The notes under the pieces are model-generated. The model did no database searches, had not been told where the DNA came from, and was given only the letters and a program-made list of their open reading frames with translations. A stretch of 13,475 nucleotides of DNA, from positions 1 to 13,475 of the forward strand of contig DATAPE010000014.1 in the NCBI GenBank assembly GCA_036265345.1. The letters are read 5' to 3'. The translations under genes were made by a program, and so were the position numbers. Every line of letters begins with the position of its first letter. Position 1 is the first letter of the stretch. Shown here piece after piece: positions 5,872-12,408 of the stretch. This DNA comes from DATAPE01 sp036265345. Its GTDB lineage: Bacteria > Actinomycetota > CADDZG01 > WHSQ01.

Positions 5872-7267
5872 GATCTATGTATTGCATGAGGTGCCGGGGG
5901 CCGAGGAACGCGTCACGCACGCGCTCCTGCGCCGCCTTTCCGATGCCCGCCGCGTCCGCGGGATTCTCCAAGAGGTTGACGAGGGCGGCGCCGTACGCGG
6001 CGAGGTCGTGAGGGTCATCGATCAAGGACCCGGTGACACCGTCTTCGATCTGATCCTGGATGCCGCCGATGCGCGACGCGACGACGGGCCGCCCCTTCCA
6101 CATCGCCTCGGCCACCGTGAGACCGAACCCCTCCGCGATGCTCTTCTGAACGACGATCTCGGCCCTGCGTTGGATCGCGTTGACGATGGCGGCGTTCTCT
6201 GCTCCGTCTTCCATGGGAAGGCACGCGAGGTGAACCCGCTCCCGCCCCGCGGCGGGCAATCCCTCCCACGCCGAGTGGGTCTCGGCCAGCACCTCGGCTC
6301 CTTCCGGGTCGTCCGCCACCGCCTCCACCGAAGGTCCCGCCAGCACGAGATGGGCGTCCTCGAGAGGAACGTGCTCCGCGAATCCTTGCATCACACCGAG
6401 AGGATCCTTCAGTCGATCCCAGCGCGAGACCTGCACGATGATCCGTGTTCCGGCGCGCAGCGGCGGCAGATCGAACAGCTGCGTGGGCCTCGTGACCTTG
6501 CCTTCGCTGCCATCTACTCGCAGGAATGCCGGCGGCACATTTTCATCACCCTCGACCAGACCGGTGGCCGAGAGGATCGCGTCGACGGTCGCAGGAGACA
6601 TGTCCTGGTTCTTCGGAGAGAACGCGTCGATCGATGGTGGGATGACGTGCATCTTGCCTTGCTCCAGGCCCTCCCACTGGAACGCCTGGCGGGAGAAGAC
6701 GTAGGCATCGGCGGCGGTGATGTAAGGGATGAGAAAGCGCCATGCCTCTCGAGCGAGCTCGTTGGGCATGTCGAGCCCGACATGGCACCGCCAGATGACC
6801 ACGGCGCCGGCGTCCTTCAGGGTGCGCGTGAGCCCTGCGGTTTGCGGGTCGTGCAGAAGCACGATGTCTCCCGCGGCGACTTCCTCCAATAGCGCCTCTC
6901 CATTGGCTTCGAGCGCGTGTTCGTAAGCCGCGTGCTCGGCCCCTGCCAGCTCTCCCGGGCTACCCTCCGCGCCGTGAAGACGGTTGTGGATGCGCTTGGT
7001 GATGGTGAAGAAATCCGGGTCGCCTTCGATGACCACCCAGCGCGCATCGACCCCGGCGCCCTTCGCATAGGCGATGAGGGATTGCAACATCTCGGCCACG
7101 CCGCCGCCCTTTGCGGTCGAGTTGACGTTCCACACCACCCGGTCGGCGAGCAACGCCCGCGCCTGCGCGATGGCCTCGGCAAAACGGTCGTATCGCTCGA
7201 CAGGGATGACCTCCTTGAAACGCTGCGGGGCCAGCGCGCGAACCTCGACCCGCTCCAGATGGGGCAT
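5831..7267 (-). CDS. treT: GT4 glycosyltransferase, trehalose synthase (TreT) type
   Basis: This 478-residue retaining GT-B glycosyltransferase resembles TreT, which joins NDP-glucose and glucose to make trehalose, a compatible solute. The N-terminal domain has NVNSTAKGGGVAEML (residues 47-61), the glycine-rich acceptor-side loop of this family, then HDPQTAGL and WRCHVGLDMPN (159-169). The C-terminal domain has IPPSIDAFSPKN (209-220), QVSRWDRLKDP (279-289) and the E-x7-E donor-site motif E379-GFGLTVA-E387. The start ATG (7267) is the obvious one, with TAGAAA 6 nt upstream as a weak -10. It is divergent from glmM (55 nt between starts) and convergent with, and overlapping, the DUF6457-type gene. 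The direction of the reaction (synthesis or breakdown of trehalose) and the preferred nucleotide cannot be told from sequence; another GT4 disaccharide synthase is possible. Confidence 0.82.
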   Translation of the reverse strand: MPHLERVEVRALAPQRFKEVIPVERYDRFAEAIAQARALLADRVVWNVNSTAKGGGVAEMLQSLIAYAKGAGVDARWVVIEGDPDFFTITKRIHNRLHGAEGSPGELAGAEHAAYEHALEANGEALLEEVAAGDIVLLHDPQTAGLTRTLKDAGAVVIWRCHVGLDMPNELAREAWRFLIPYITAADAYVFSRQAFQWEGLEQGKMHVIPPSIDAFSPKNQDMSPATVDAILSATGLVEGDENVPPAFLRVDGSEGKVTRPTQLFDLPPLRAGTRIIVQVSRWDRLKDPLGVMQGFAEHVPLEDAHLVLAGPSVEAVADDPEGAEVLAETHSAWEGLPAAGRERVHLACLPMEDGAENAAIVNAIQRRAEIVVQKSIAEGFGLTVAEAMWKGRPVVASRIGGIQDQIEDGVTGSLIDDPHDLAAYGAALVNLLENPADAAGIGKAAQERVRDAFLGPRHLMQYIDLIRKLVAGGETAQ

Positions 7268-7273
7268 GGCGTC

Positions 7274-7279
7274 TTTCTA
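7274..7279 (-). promoter_or_regulatory. Possible -10 element (TAGAAA) for treT
   Basis: On the minus strand TAGAAA lies 6 nt before the treT ATG, close to the spacing seen at hemE, mobA, chdC and alr. It lacks the final T of TANNNT, so the case is weaker. No Shine-Dalgarno sequence is seen in the gap. Confidence 0.3.
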
Positions 7280-7322
7280 CCCCGAGGGACCGCCACGGCT
7301 CAGGCTTTGGGAAGATGAGCGG

Positions 7323-8666
7323 GTGACCCGTCTCTTTGGCACCGACGGCGTGAGAGGTAAGGCCAATCGCGACCTCACCCCCGACCTCGCCCTGACTCTT
7401 GGACGCGCGGCAGGCGCGGTGTTCGGAGGGACAGGACGCGTGGTGCTCGGCCGGGACACGCGGGTCTCTGGAACGATGCTGGAGGCAGCACTGACTGCAG
7501 GTTTGTGCTCTGCCGGGCTGGATGTGGCACTGGCGGGAGTCCTCCCGACCCCCGCGGTGTCGTTCCTTACGCTCGAGGAGACTGCTACCGCCGGCGGCAT
7601 GGTGTCGGCGTCTCACAACCCCGTCGACGACAACGGGATCAAGTTCTTCTCGCCGCAGGGGATGAAGATCGCCGCGGACGTGGAAGCTGCGATCGAAGCC
7701 GCGATGGAAGCGCCCTCGAACGACCTTCCTGAAGGCACGGCGGTTGGTGCTGCACACCTCATCGAAGACGCGGCGGATCGTTATGTGCAGCACCTGGTGG
7801 CAACCCTGAAGACACCCCTGCAAGGTCTCAGAGTGGTGCTGGATTGCGCGTTCGGCGCCGCCTGGGAAGTGGGCCCTCGCGCCTTTCGCGACGCGGGTGC
7901 GGATGTCATGGCGATCAATGCCACCCCCGATGGGAGCAGGATCAATGTGGGATGCGGTTCTACTTTCCTCGAGCCTCTCGCGCGCAGGGTGGTGGCGGAG
8001 GGCGCGGATCTCGGCGTGGCCTTCGACGGCGATGCCGACCGGGCGCTTGGCGTCGACGAAACCGGCAAGGTGATCGACGGCGATGCCATCCTCGCCTTGG
8101 CCGCGGTGCGGATGGTCGAGTCGGGCGAGCTCACTCGCAACCTGGTCGTTACGACGGTGATGGCCAACCTGGGATTGCAACATGCGCTCGCAGACCGAGG
8201 GATCGAGGTCATGACGGTTCCGGTCGGGGACCGATTCGTCGGCGAAGGGATGCTCGACGCCGGCGCCGCGTTGGGGGGCGAGCAATCCGGACACATCATC
8301 TTCGGAGCCCATGCGAGAACTGGCGACGGCATCCTCGCGGGTTTGCAGCTGGCAGGTTTGCTGGCAGGCAGGTCCCAGCCTGCGTCCCAGCTCGTTCATC
8401 TGTTCGAGCCTTTCCCGCAGGTGCTCATCAACGTCCCGGTCACCTCCACAGAGAAGCTCGAGGCGGTAGCGCCGGTATGGGAAGAGGTGGAGAGGTTGCA
8501 GGCAGACCTCGGCCACGACGGCCGTGTCATCGTGCGCGCCTCGGGCACGGAATCCATGGTCCGGGTGATGGTGGAGGCCAGCCACGAGGCCCCGGCTCGG
8601 CGGTCGGCCGAGGCTCTCGCGGCGCTGGTGCAAAAGCACCTCGGGGACCCCGTCACGGCCCCCTGA
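7323..8666 (+). CDS. glmM: Phosphoglucosamine mutase (GlmM)
   Basis: GlmM converts glucosamine-6-phosphate to glucosamine-1-phosphate on the way to UDP-N-acetylglucosamine, the precursor of peptidoglycan and, in many Actinobacteria, of mycothiol. The 447-residue product has all the marks of the alpha-D-phosphohexomutase family: N-terminal RLFGTDGVRG, the phosphoserine loop VSASHNP (residues 94-100) with S97 as the phosphorylated serine, the magnesium loop FDGDADR mid-protein, and the phosphate-binding RASGTESMVRVM near the C-terminus. The start is GTG at 7323, immediately before the conserved TRLFGTDG; the open frame upstream of it is the reverse of treT. GGGAAG about 8 nt upstream is a weak Shine-Dalgarno candidate. 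It uses the product of GlmS, encoded downstream after a 376-nt spacer that holds a glmS ribozyme. Confidence 0.96.
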   Translation: MTRLFGTDGVRGKANRDLTPDLALTLGRAAGAVFGGTGRVVLGRDTRVSGTMLEAALTAGLCSAGLDVALAGVLPTPAVSFLTLEETATAGGMVSASHNPVDDNGIKFFSPQGMKIAADVEAAIEAAMEAPSNDLPEGTAVGAAHLIEDAADRYVQHLVATLKTPLQGLRVVLDCAFGAAWEVGPRAFRDAGADVMAINATPDGSRINVGCGSTFLEPLARRVVAEGADLGVAFDGDADRALGVDETGKVIDGDAILALAAVRMVESGELTRNLVVTTVMANLGLQHALADRGIEVMTVPVGDRFVGEGMLDAGAALGGEQSGHIIFGAHARTGDGILAGLQLAGLLAGRSQPASQLVHLFEPFPQVLINVPVTSTEKLEAVAPVWEEVERLQADLGHDGRVIVRASGTESMVRVMVEASHEAPARRSAEALAALVQKHLGDPVTAP

Positions 8667-8747
8667 GGCGCCGCCGAGACGCTGGCGGCCGCTGGTACGG
8701 GAAACACCTCATGGACCCGTCACGCCCCCCTGGGGCCGCCCCCCGAG
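8646..8747 (+). repeat. Imperfect direct repeat at the glmM 3' end
   Basis: A segment spanning the last codons and stop of glmM (about 8646-8678) recurs in degenerate form at about 8714-8747. Both copies contain GACCC(C)GTCACG followed by a C-run, CTG, a G-rich patch and a GCCGCC..GAG end, with several one- to three-base indels. The low complexity of the C-rich part weakens the case. It may be a relic of a short duplication that lengthened the spacer. Confidence 0.35.
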
Positions 8748-8784
8748 CCCCGCCGGTCCCGGCCCCCCTTCAGGCGGACGCGGC

Positions 8785-8790
8785 TAAGCT
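8785..8790 (+). promoter_or_regulatory. Possible -10 element (TAAGCT) upstream of the glmS ribozyme
   Basis: TAAGCT fits TANNNT and would place transcription initiation near 8797, leaving about 25 nt of RNA before the ribozyme cleavage site. No -35 is recognisable at 16-18 nt upstream. The rest of the spacer from 8667 to 8820 is C-rich and shows no gene and no terminator with a T-run. Transcription from glmM into glmS is an alternative. Confidence 0.35.
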
Positions 8791-8820
8791 CGCAGACGAG
8801 AGGCGGCAGTATCCGGATCT

Positions 8821-8984
8821 AGCGCCTGGGCTCCCGTAGGAGGCGGGAGTTGACGAGGTAGGGGATCTCGGAGAACGCTCGACACGGCGTTTTCTCGGCG
8901 GGTGACCCTCGGCCGGCCACGGTCGTGACGGTGCCGACAAACCTCGGGAGCGATCCCGAGTAACAAACCGGCTCCGGCGTGGCC
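8821..8984 (+). ncRNA. glmS ribozyme (glucosamine-6-phosphate-activated self-cleaving RNA)
   Basis: This leader RNA should cleave itself between A8821 and G8822 when glucosamine-6-phosphate, the GlmS product, binds as cofactor, leading to loss of the glmS mRNA. The conserved segments are AGCGCC at the cleavage site, GUUGACGAGG (8849-8858, with G8852 at the place of the catalytic G40 of the Thermoanaerobacter ribozyme), and UCGGCGGGUG (8895-8904). Helices found by hand: P1 8831-8836/8844-8849; P2 8860-8863/8906-8909; P2.1 8823-8826/8897-8900; an extra hairpin 8871-8878/8887-8894; P3 8910-8913/8922-8925; pseudoknot P3.1 8915-8921/8978-8984 (7 bp); P4 8930-8936/8969-8975 with one U-U mismatch; P4.1 8943-8949/8954-8960 closed by a GCGA tetraloop. 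All parts of the double pseudoknot are present in the right order, directly upstream of glmS, so activity is expected. Confidence 0.93.
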
Positions 8985-9031
8985 CTCTCGCAAGCAGGGC
9001 GCGCTGCTGCGCGTCCGAACTGAGACGAGAG
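8985..9031 (+). promoter_or_regulatory. Hairpin abutting the ribozyme and covering half of the glmS Shine-Dalgarno
   Basis: CTCTCG (8985-8990) pairs perfectly with CGAGAG (9026-9031), and within it 8997-9004 pairs with 9009-9016 (8 bp, one G-U, loop UGCU). The outer stem begins at the base after the 3' strand of ribozyme helix P3.1, so it could stack on it, and its 3' arm takes in AGAG of the Shine-Dalgarno AGAGGAGG. It may restrict ribosome access. There is no U-run, so it is not an intrinsic terminator. The pairing is seen; the function is inferred. Confidence 0.55.
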
Positions 9032-9035
9032 GAGG
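9028..9035 (+). promoter_or_regulatory. glmS: Shine-Dalgarno sequence of glmS (AGAGGAGG)
   Basis: AGAGGAGG ends 7 nt before the GTG at 9043, an ideal distance, and fixes that start. It is the clearest classical ribosome binding site of an operon-leading gene in the window. Confidence 0.85.
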
Positions 9036-9042
9036 CGGGCTG

Positions 9043-10875
9043 GTGTGCGGCATCGTTGGATACGTAGGGGAAAGGCAAGCTCTGCCCATCCTGCTGAGCG
9101 GGATGGAGCGACTCGAATATCGCGGTTACGACTCGGCCGGGGTCGCGATCGTTGCCGATGGCCACATCGAAGTGGTCCGGAGGGCCGGCCGCCTGCAGGA
9201 GCTGCGGGACGCGCTTCCGGCTGAAGGGCTCGAGGGCCATCTCGGTATCGGGCACACGCGATGGGCCACGCACGGCCGTCCGACCGACGAGAATGCGCAT
9301 CCGCATCTCGACTGCACCGGGTCAGTAGCGGTGGTACACAACGGGATCGTCGAGAACCACGACCTGCTGCGCGCCGAGCTCGCGGCAGCAGGACACGTTT
9401 TCCATTCCGCCACCGATACCGAGGTCGTCGCGCACCTTCTGGAGTCCGTGATGGCAGGCGAAGATTCTCTGGTGCAAGGAGTCCTGAAAGTTGTAGGGCG
9501 ACTCGAAGGCGCGTTCGCGCTCGTTTGCATCAGGGCGCAGGAGCCCGACGTGATCGTGGTGGCTCGCCAGGAGCCACCGATCATCGTGGGCGCCACAGTC
9601 GAGGGGGGCTTCGTGGGATCCGATATCCCCGCGCTGCTGGCGGATACCCGGGACGTCAGTCCCCTCGCGAATCGACAGGTCGCAGAAGTGAAGCCGGGCC
9701 GCGTGCGCGTCTTCGACTTCGACGGGACGGAACGGGAGCCGGAGATCGTGCATGTCGAATGGGACATGGACGCCGCAGAGAAGGGTGGCTACGACGATTT
9801 CATGTTGAAGGAGATCTTCGAGCAACCCGAAGCGGTCAAGAACACCGTGCTGGGGCGCGTCACTTCCGCAGGCGGGATCATGCTCGACGAAGTCAGCTGG
9901 GATGAGGACGCCGTCGCCGGCATCCAGAAGGTGGTCGTCGTTGCCTGCGGAACTTCCTTCCATGCGGGGATGACCGCCAAACATGCCATCGAGCACTGGA
10001 CGAGGTTGCCGGTGGAGCTCGACCTAGCGTCGGAGTTTCGCTATCGGGACCCGGTGCTGGACGAGAGGTCGCTGGTTATCGGGATAGCGCAGTCGGGGGA
10101 GACCGCCGACACGCTGGCGGCGGTTCGCTTCGCGAAGGAGATGGGATCCAAGGTCGTGGCGGTCTCCAACGTTGTCGGTTCATCGATCACACGGGATGCA
10201 GACGCGGTCATCTTTACTCACGCCGGTCCGGAGATCGGGGTGGCTGCAACCAAGACCTTCGTGGCACAGATCGTGGCGTTGAACCTTCTGGGGCTGTACC
10301 TCGCACAGCAACGTGGAACGATGCCCCCCGGGAAGATCGCCGAGACGATCGAAGCGATGCACAAGCTGCCGGCTCAGATCGAAGAGGTGCTTACGATCGA
10401 AGGCGAGGTGCAACGCGCGGCCAAGCGTTACATCGATGCCAGAGACTTCCTGTTCATCGGGCGGGGGGTCGGAACGGCGGTGGCGATGGAGGGCGCGCTG
10501 AAGCTCAAGGAGCTGAGTTACATCCACGCCGAGGGTTACGCCGCGGGCGAGCTCAAGCACGGCGCCATCGCGCTGATCGAAGAGGGCGTTCCGGTGGTCG
10601 CGATCCTGACCGGTCACCGGATGTACGAGAAGATGCTCGCCAATGTCGAAGAGGTGCGTGCGCGCGGCGCGCAGACGATCCTGGTCGCGCCGAGGGGCGA
10701 CCAGCGGGCGAGATCACTCGCGAACGAGCTGTTCGAGGTCCCCGGGACCAAGCCGTTGCTGTCCCCGGTGATCGACACCGTGCCGCTCCAGCTGCTGGCC
10801 TACTTCATGGCCAAGGAGAAGGGCTTCTCACCCGACAAACCGCGGAATCTCGCCAAGAGCGTCACGGTCGAGTAG
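9043..10875 (+). CDS. glmS: Glutamine-fructose-6-phosphate aminotransferase, isomerising (GlmS)
   Basis: GlmS makes glucosamine-6-phosphate from fructose-6-phosphate and glutamine, the committed step to UDP-GlcNAc. The 610-residue length is normal. The start GTG is followed at once by TGC, so the N-terminal nucleophile cysteine is exposed after removal of the initiator methionine (CGIVGYVG). The glutaminase domain also shows EYRGYDSAG, GHTRWATHG and the HNGIVEN loop. Two SIS sugar-isomerase domains follow, the first with CGTSFHAG and QSGETADT, the second with FIGRGVGTAVAMEGALKLKE. The C-terminus DKPRNLAKSVTVE is the family signature. Expression should be controlled by the glmS ribozyme in the 5' leader, which senses the enzyme's own product. 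The nnr gene follows after 12 nt and is probably on the same transcript, so ribozyme cleavage may affect it too. Confidence 0.97.
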   Translation: MCGIVGYVGERQALPILLSGMERLEYRGYDSAGVAIVADGHIEVVRRAGRLQELRDALPAEGLEGHLGIGHTRWATHGRPTDENAHPHLDCTGSVAVVHNGIVENHDLLRAELAAAGHVFHSATDTEVVAHLLESVMAGEDSLVQGVLKVVGRLEGAFALVCIRAQEPDVIVVARQEPPIIVGATVEGGFVGSDIPALLADTRDVSPLANRQVAEVKPGRVRVFDFDGTEREPEIVHVEWDMDAAEKGGYDDFMLKEIFEQPEAVKNTVLGRVTSAGGIMLDEVSWDEDAVAGIQKVVVVACGTSFHAGMTAKHAIEHWTRLPVELDLASEFRYRDPVLDERSLVIGIAQSGETADTLAAVRFAKEMGSKVVAVSNVVGSSITRDADAVIFTHAGPEIGVAATKTFVAQIVALNLLGLYLAQQRGTMPPGKIAETIEAMHKLPAQIEEVLTIEGEVQRAAKRYIDARDFLFIGRGVGTAVAMEGALKLKELSYIHAEGYAAGELKHGAIALIEEGVPVVAILTGHRMYEKMLANVEEVRARGAQTILVAPRGDQRARSLANELFEVPGTKPLLSPVIDTVPLQLLAYFMAKEKGFSPDKPRNLAKSVTVE

Positions 10876-10887
10876 GGCTCGCGGGTC

Positions 10888-12399
10888 ATGAGACCTATCG
10901 TCAGCGCCGAAGAGATGCGCGCCGCCGATGCGGCAGCGATCGGTGCGGGGACGCCGGCGGGATCGTTGATGGAGCGCGCCGGCACTGCAGTGGCACGGGC
11001 CGCCCTGCGGCTGGCCGGCAAGCGATACGGGGCCAAGGTGGTGATCGTGTGCGGGCCGGGGAACAACGGTGGCGACGGCTACGTCGCGGCACGCGTGCTC
11101 AGAGACCAGGGCGCGAGTGTGTTGTGCCTGACGGTGGCAGACCCTGAGGATCTGAAGGGGCCGGCTCGGAGCGCGTACGAACGTTTCGCCCGTACCGGCG
11201 TGGTGCGTCAGTTCGAGCGCCGCGTGCTCGACGGGGCCGGTGTCATCGTGGACGCGATCTTCGGCACCGGTTTCCGCGGAGAACCCAGGGGTCCGGCCCG
11301 GGACGCCATCACCGGCATCGCCGGGGCGCGCGGCGCGCCCCTCGGTTCTGAACCCTGGTCGACGAAAGTGTTGTCGGTGGACGTTCCTTCGGGCCTGGGG
11401 GGGCCGGGACCGGCGGTTCACGCAGACGTCACCGTCGCGCTCGGCGCGGAGAAGCTCGAGACGGCGGTGGTGGGACCAGAGGCGGCGGGTGGTGTCGAGG
11501 TCGCCAACATCGGGATCGCGATCGACGCTGCGGCTGCGTGGATGCCCAACCACGCCGATCTTGCCGGTATCGCCCGGCGCGACCCCGGTGCGCACAAGTG
11601 GACCCGTTCCGTGGCCATCGTTGCGGGATCGGATGCCATGACGGGAGCCGCCGCGCTGGCGGCCCGGAGCGCCTTCCGCGCGGGGGCCGGTTACGTGACG
11701 GTGGTGACGACTCCCGGGGCCGAGGGCATCGTCCGGCGGCTCGTGCCCGAGGCCGTGGTCCGGGTGCCGGCCCAAGACCCCGTTCTCTCCGCCGGGATAT
11801 TCGGGTCGCTCGGCGACGCGTTGGAGAGAGCGGGGGCAGTAGCGGTGGGCCCAGGCATCGGCACCGGTGACGAGCAACAGGAGATGGTGCGCCGGCTGCT
11901 GCGAGAGGTGGCCGCACCGGTGGTGCTGGACGCCGACGGTCTCAACGTCATGAAGGATGACCCGGCGACGCTGCGGGAACGCGAGGCGCCGCTTGCCCTC
12001 ACGCCTCATGCAGGCGAGCTTGGCCGTCTCCTGGGCCGATCGTCCGACGAGATCCAGAGCGATCGGATCGCGGCGGTGATGGAGGCAAGCGAGCGTTTCG
12101 ATTGCACGGTCCTGCTGAAGGGCCCCCGTACGCTCACCTATCGAGCGGGACGCGGATTGATAGTTAACCCGACCGGGGGCGCCGAACTTGCAACAGCCGG
12201 GACGGGCGATGTTCTTACCGGCGTTATGGCGGCTCTGGCCGCGGGCGGGGACGACGCGTTCACGCCCGCGTGGCAGGCGGCCTACCTGCACGGGCTTGCG
12301 GCCGGTATCGCGTCGAACTCTAGGGGGGCCGTTGGCCTCGTCGCGTGGGACGTGGCCGAGGCGCTCCCCGAATCCATCGCCCAACTGGCACCCTCGTAA
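10888..12399 (+). CDS. nnr: Bifunctional NAD(P)H-hydrate repair enzyme (epimerase and ADP-dependent dehydratase)
   Basis: This 503-residue fusion repairs NADH and NADPH damaged by hydration. The N-terminal epimerase domain (about residues 1-210, YjeF_N type) interconverts R and S hydrates and carries CGPGNNGGDGYVAARVL with N59, N60 and D63 of its signature. The C-terminal ribokinase-like dehydratase domain (about 225-500) regenerates NAD(P)H using ADP; it shows AGAGYVTVVT, GPGIGTGDEQQ near 320, LDADGLN, LTPHAGELGRLLG, LLKGPRTLT near 411, and the nucleotide-binding GTGDVLTG near 438. The ATG at 10888 lies 12 nt after the glmS stop and no clear Shine-Dalgarno sequence precedes it, so reinitiation after glmS is possible. 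Its stop TAA forms part of a -10-like element for alr. The position between glmS and alr is the common actinobacterial arrangement. Confidence 0.94.
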   Translation: MRPIVSAEEMRAADAAAIGAGTPAGSLMERAGTAVARAALRLAGKRYGAKVVIVCGPGNNGGDGYVAARVLRDQGASVLCLTVADPEDLKGPARSAYERFARTGVVRQFERRVLDGAGVIVDAIFGTGFRGEPRGPARDAITGIAGARGAPLGSEPWSTKVLSVDVPSGLGGPGPAVHADVTVALGAEKLETAVVGPEAAGGVEVANIGIAIDAAAAWMPNHADLAGIARRDPGAHKWTRSVAIVAGSDAMTGAAALAARSAFRAGAGYVTVVTTPGAEGIVRRLVPEAVVRVPAQDPVLSAGIFGSLGDALERAGAVAVGPGIGTGDEQQEMVRRLLREVAAPVVLDADGLNVMKDDPATLREREAPLALTPHAGELGRLLGRSSDEIQSDRIAAVMEASERFDCTVLLKGPRTLTYRAGRGLIVNPTGGAELATAGTGDVLTGVMAALAAGGDDAFTPAWQAAYLHGLAAGIASNSRGAVGLVAWDVAEALPESIAQLAPS

Positions 12400-12402
12400 C
12401 CT
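12397..12402 (+). promoter_or_regulatory. Candidate -10 element (TAACCT) for leaderless alr
   Basis: TAACCT fits TANNNT and ends 6 nt before the alr ATG at 12409. Its TAA is also the nnr stop codon. The 9-nt gap between the genes has no Shine-Dalgarno sequence, which favours a leaderless start or direct coupling. No -35 is recognisable. Inferred from motif and spacing. Confidence 0.45.
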
Positions 12403-12408
12403 GTCTGC

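Noticed and set aside
7311..7322. GAAGAT as a -10 for leaderless glmM
   Set aside because: It lacks the initial T and only partly fits; the GGGAAG in the same place could equally be a weak Shine-Dalgarno. Left undecided and not listed.
6960..8639. Minus-strand open frame (559 codons) opposite glmM
   Set aside because: glmM on the plus strand has every family motif. The antisense translation has no domain and only enters the treT region out of frame.
8670..8689. GCCGCC/GGCGGC inverted repeat after glmM as a terminator
   Set aside because: It is only a 6-bp stem with an 8-nt loop and no T-run; too weak in C/G-rich sequence to call.
7844..8839. Plus-strand open frame from within glmM into the spacer
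   Set aside because: It is out of frame with glmM, and the spacer part is low-complexity Pro/Ala-rich translation that ends inside ribozyme helix P1.
8821..8984. Other leader RNAs (c-di-AMP ydaO type, RNase P RNA)
   Set aside because: Their conserved segments are missing, while the glmS ribozyme segments and all of its helices are present in order directly upstream of glmS.
8997..9016. Stable GC hairpin before glmS as an intrinsic terminator
   Set aside because: No U-run follows it; the next bases are mixed and lead into the Shine-Dalgarno. It is more likely the inner stem of the leader hairpin.
10873..10887. TAGGGC at the glmS stop as a -10 for leaderless nnr
   Set aside because: It lacks the final T of TANNNT and the 9-nt distance to the ATG is longer than at the other candidates; co-transcription with glmS is simpler.
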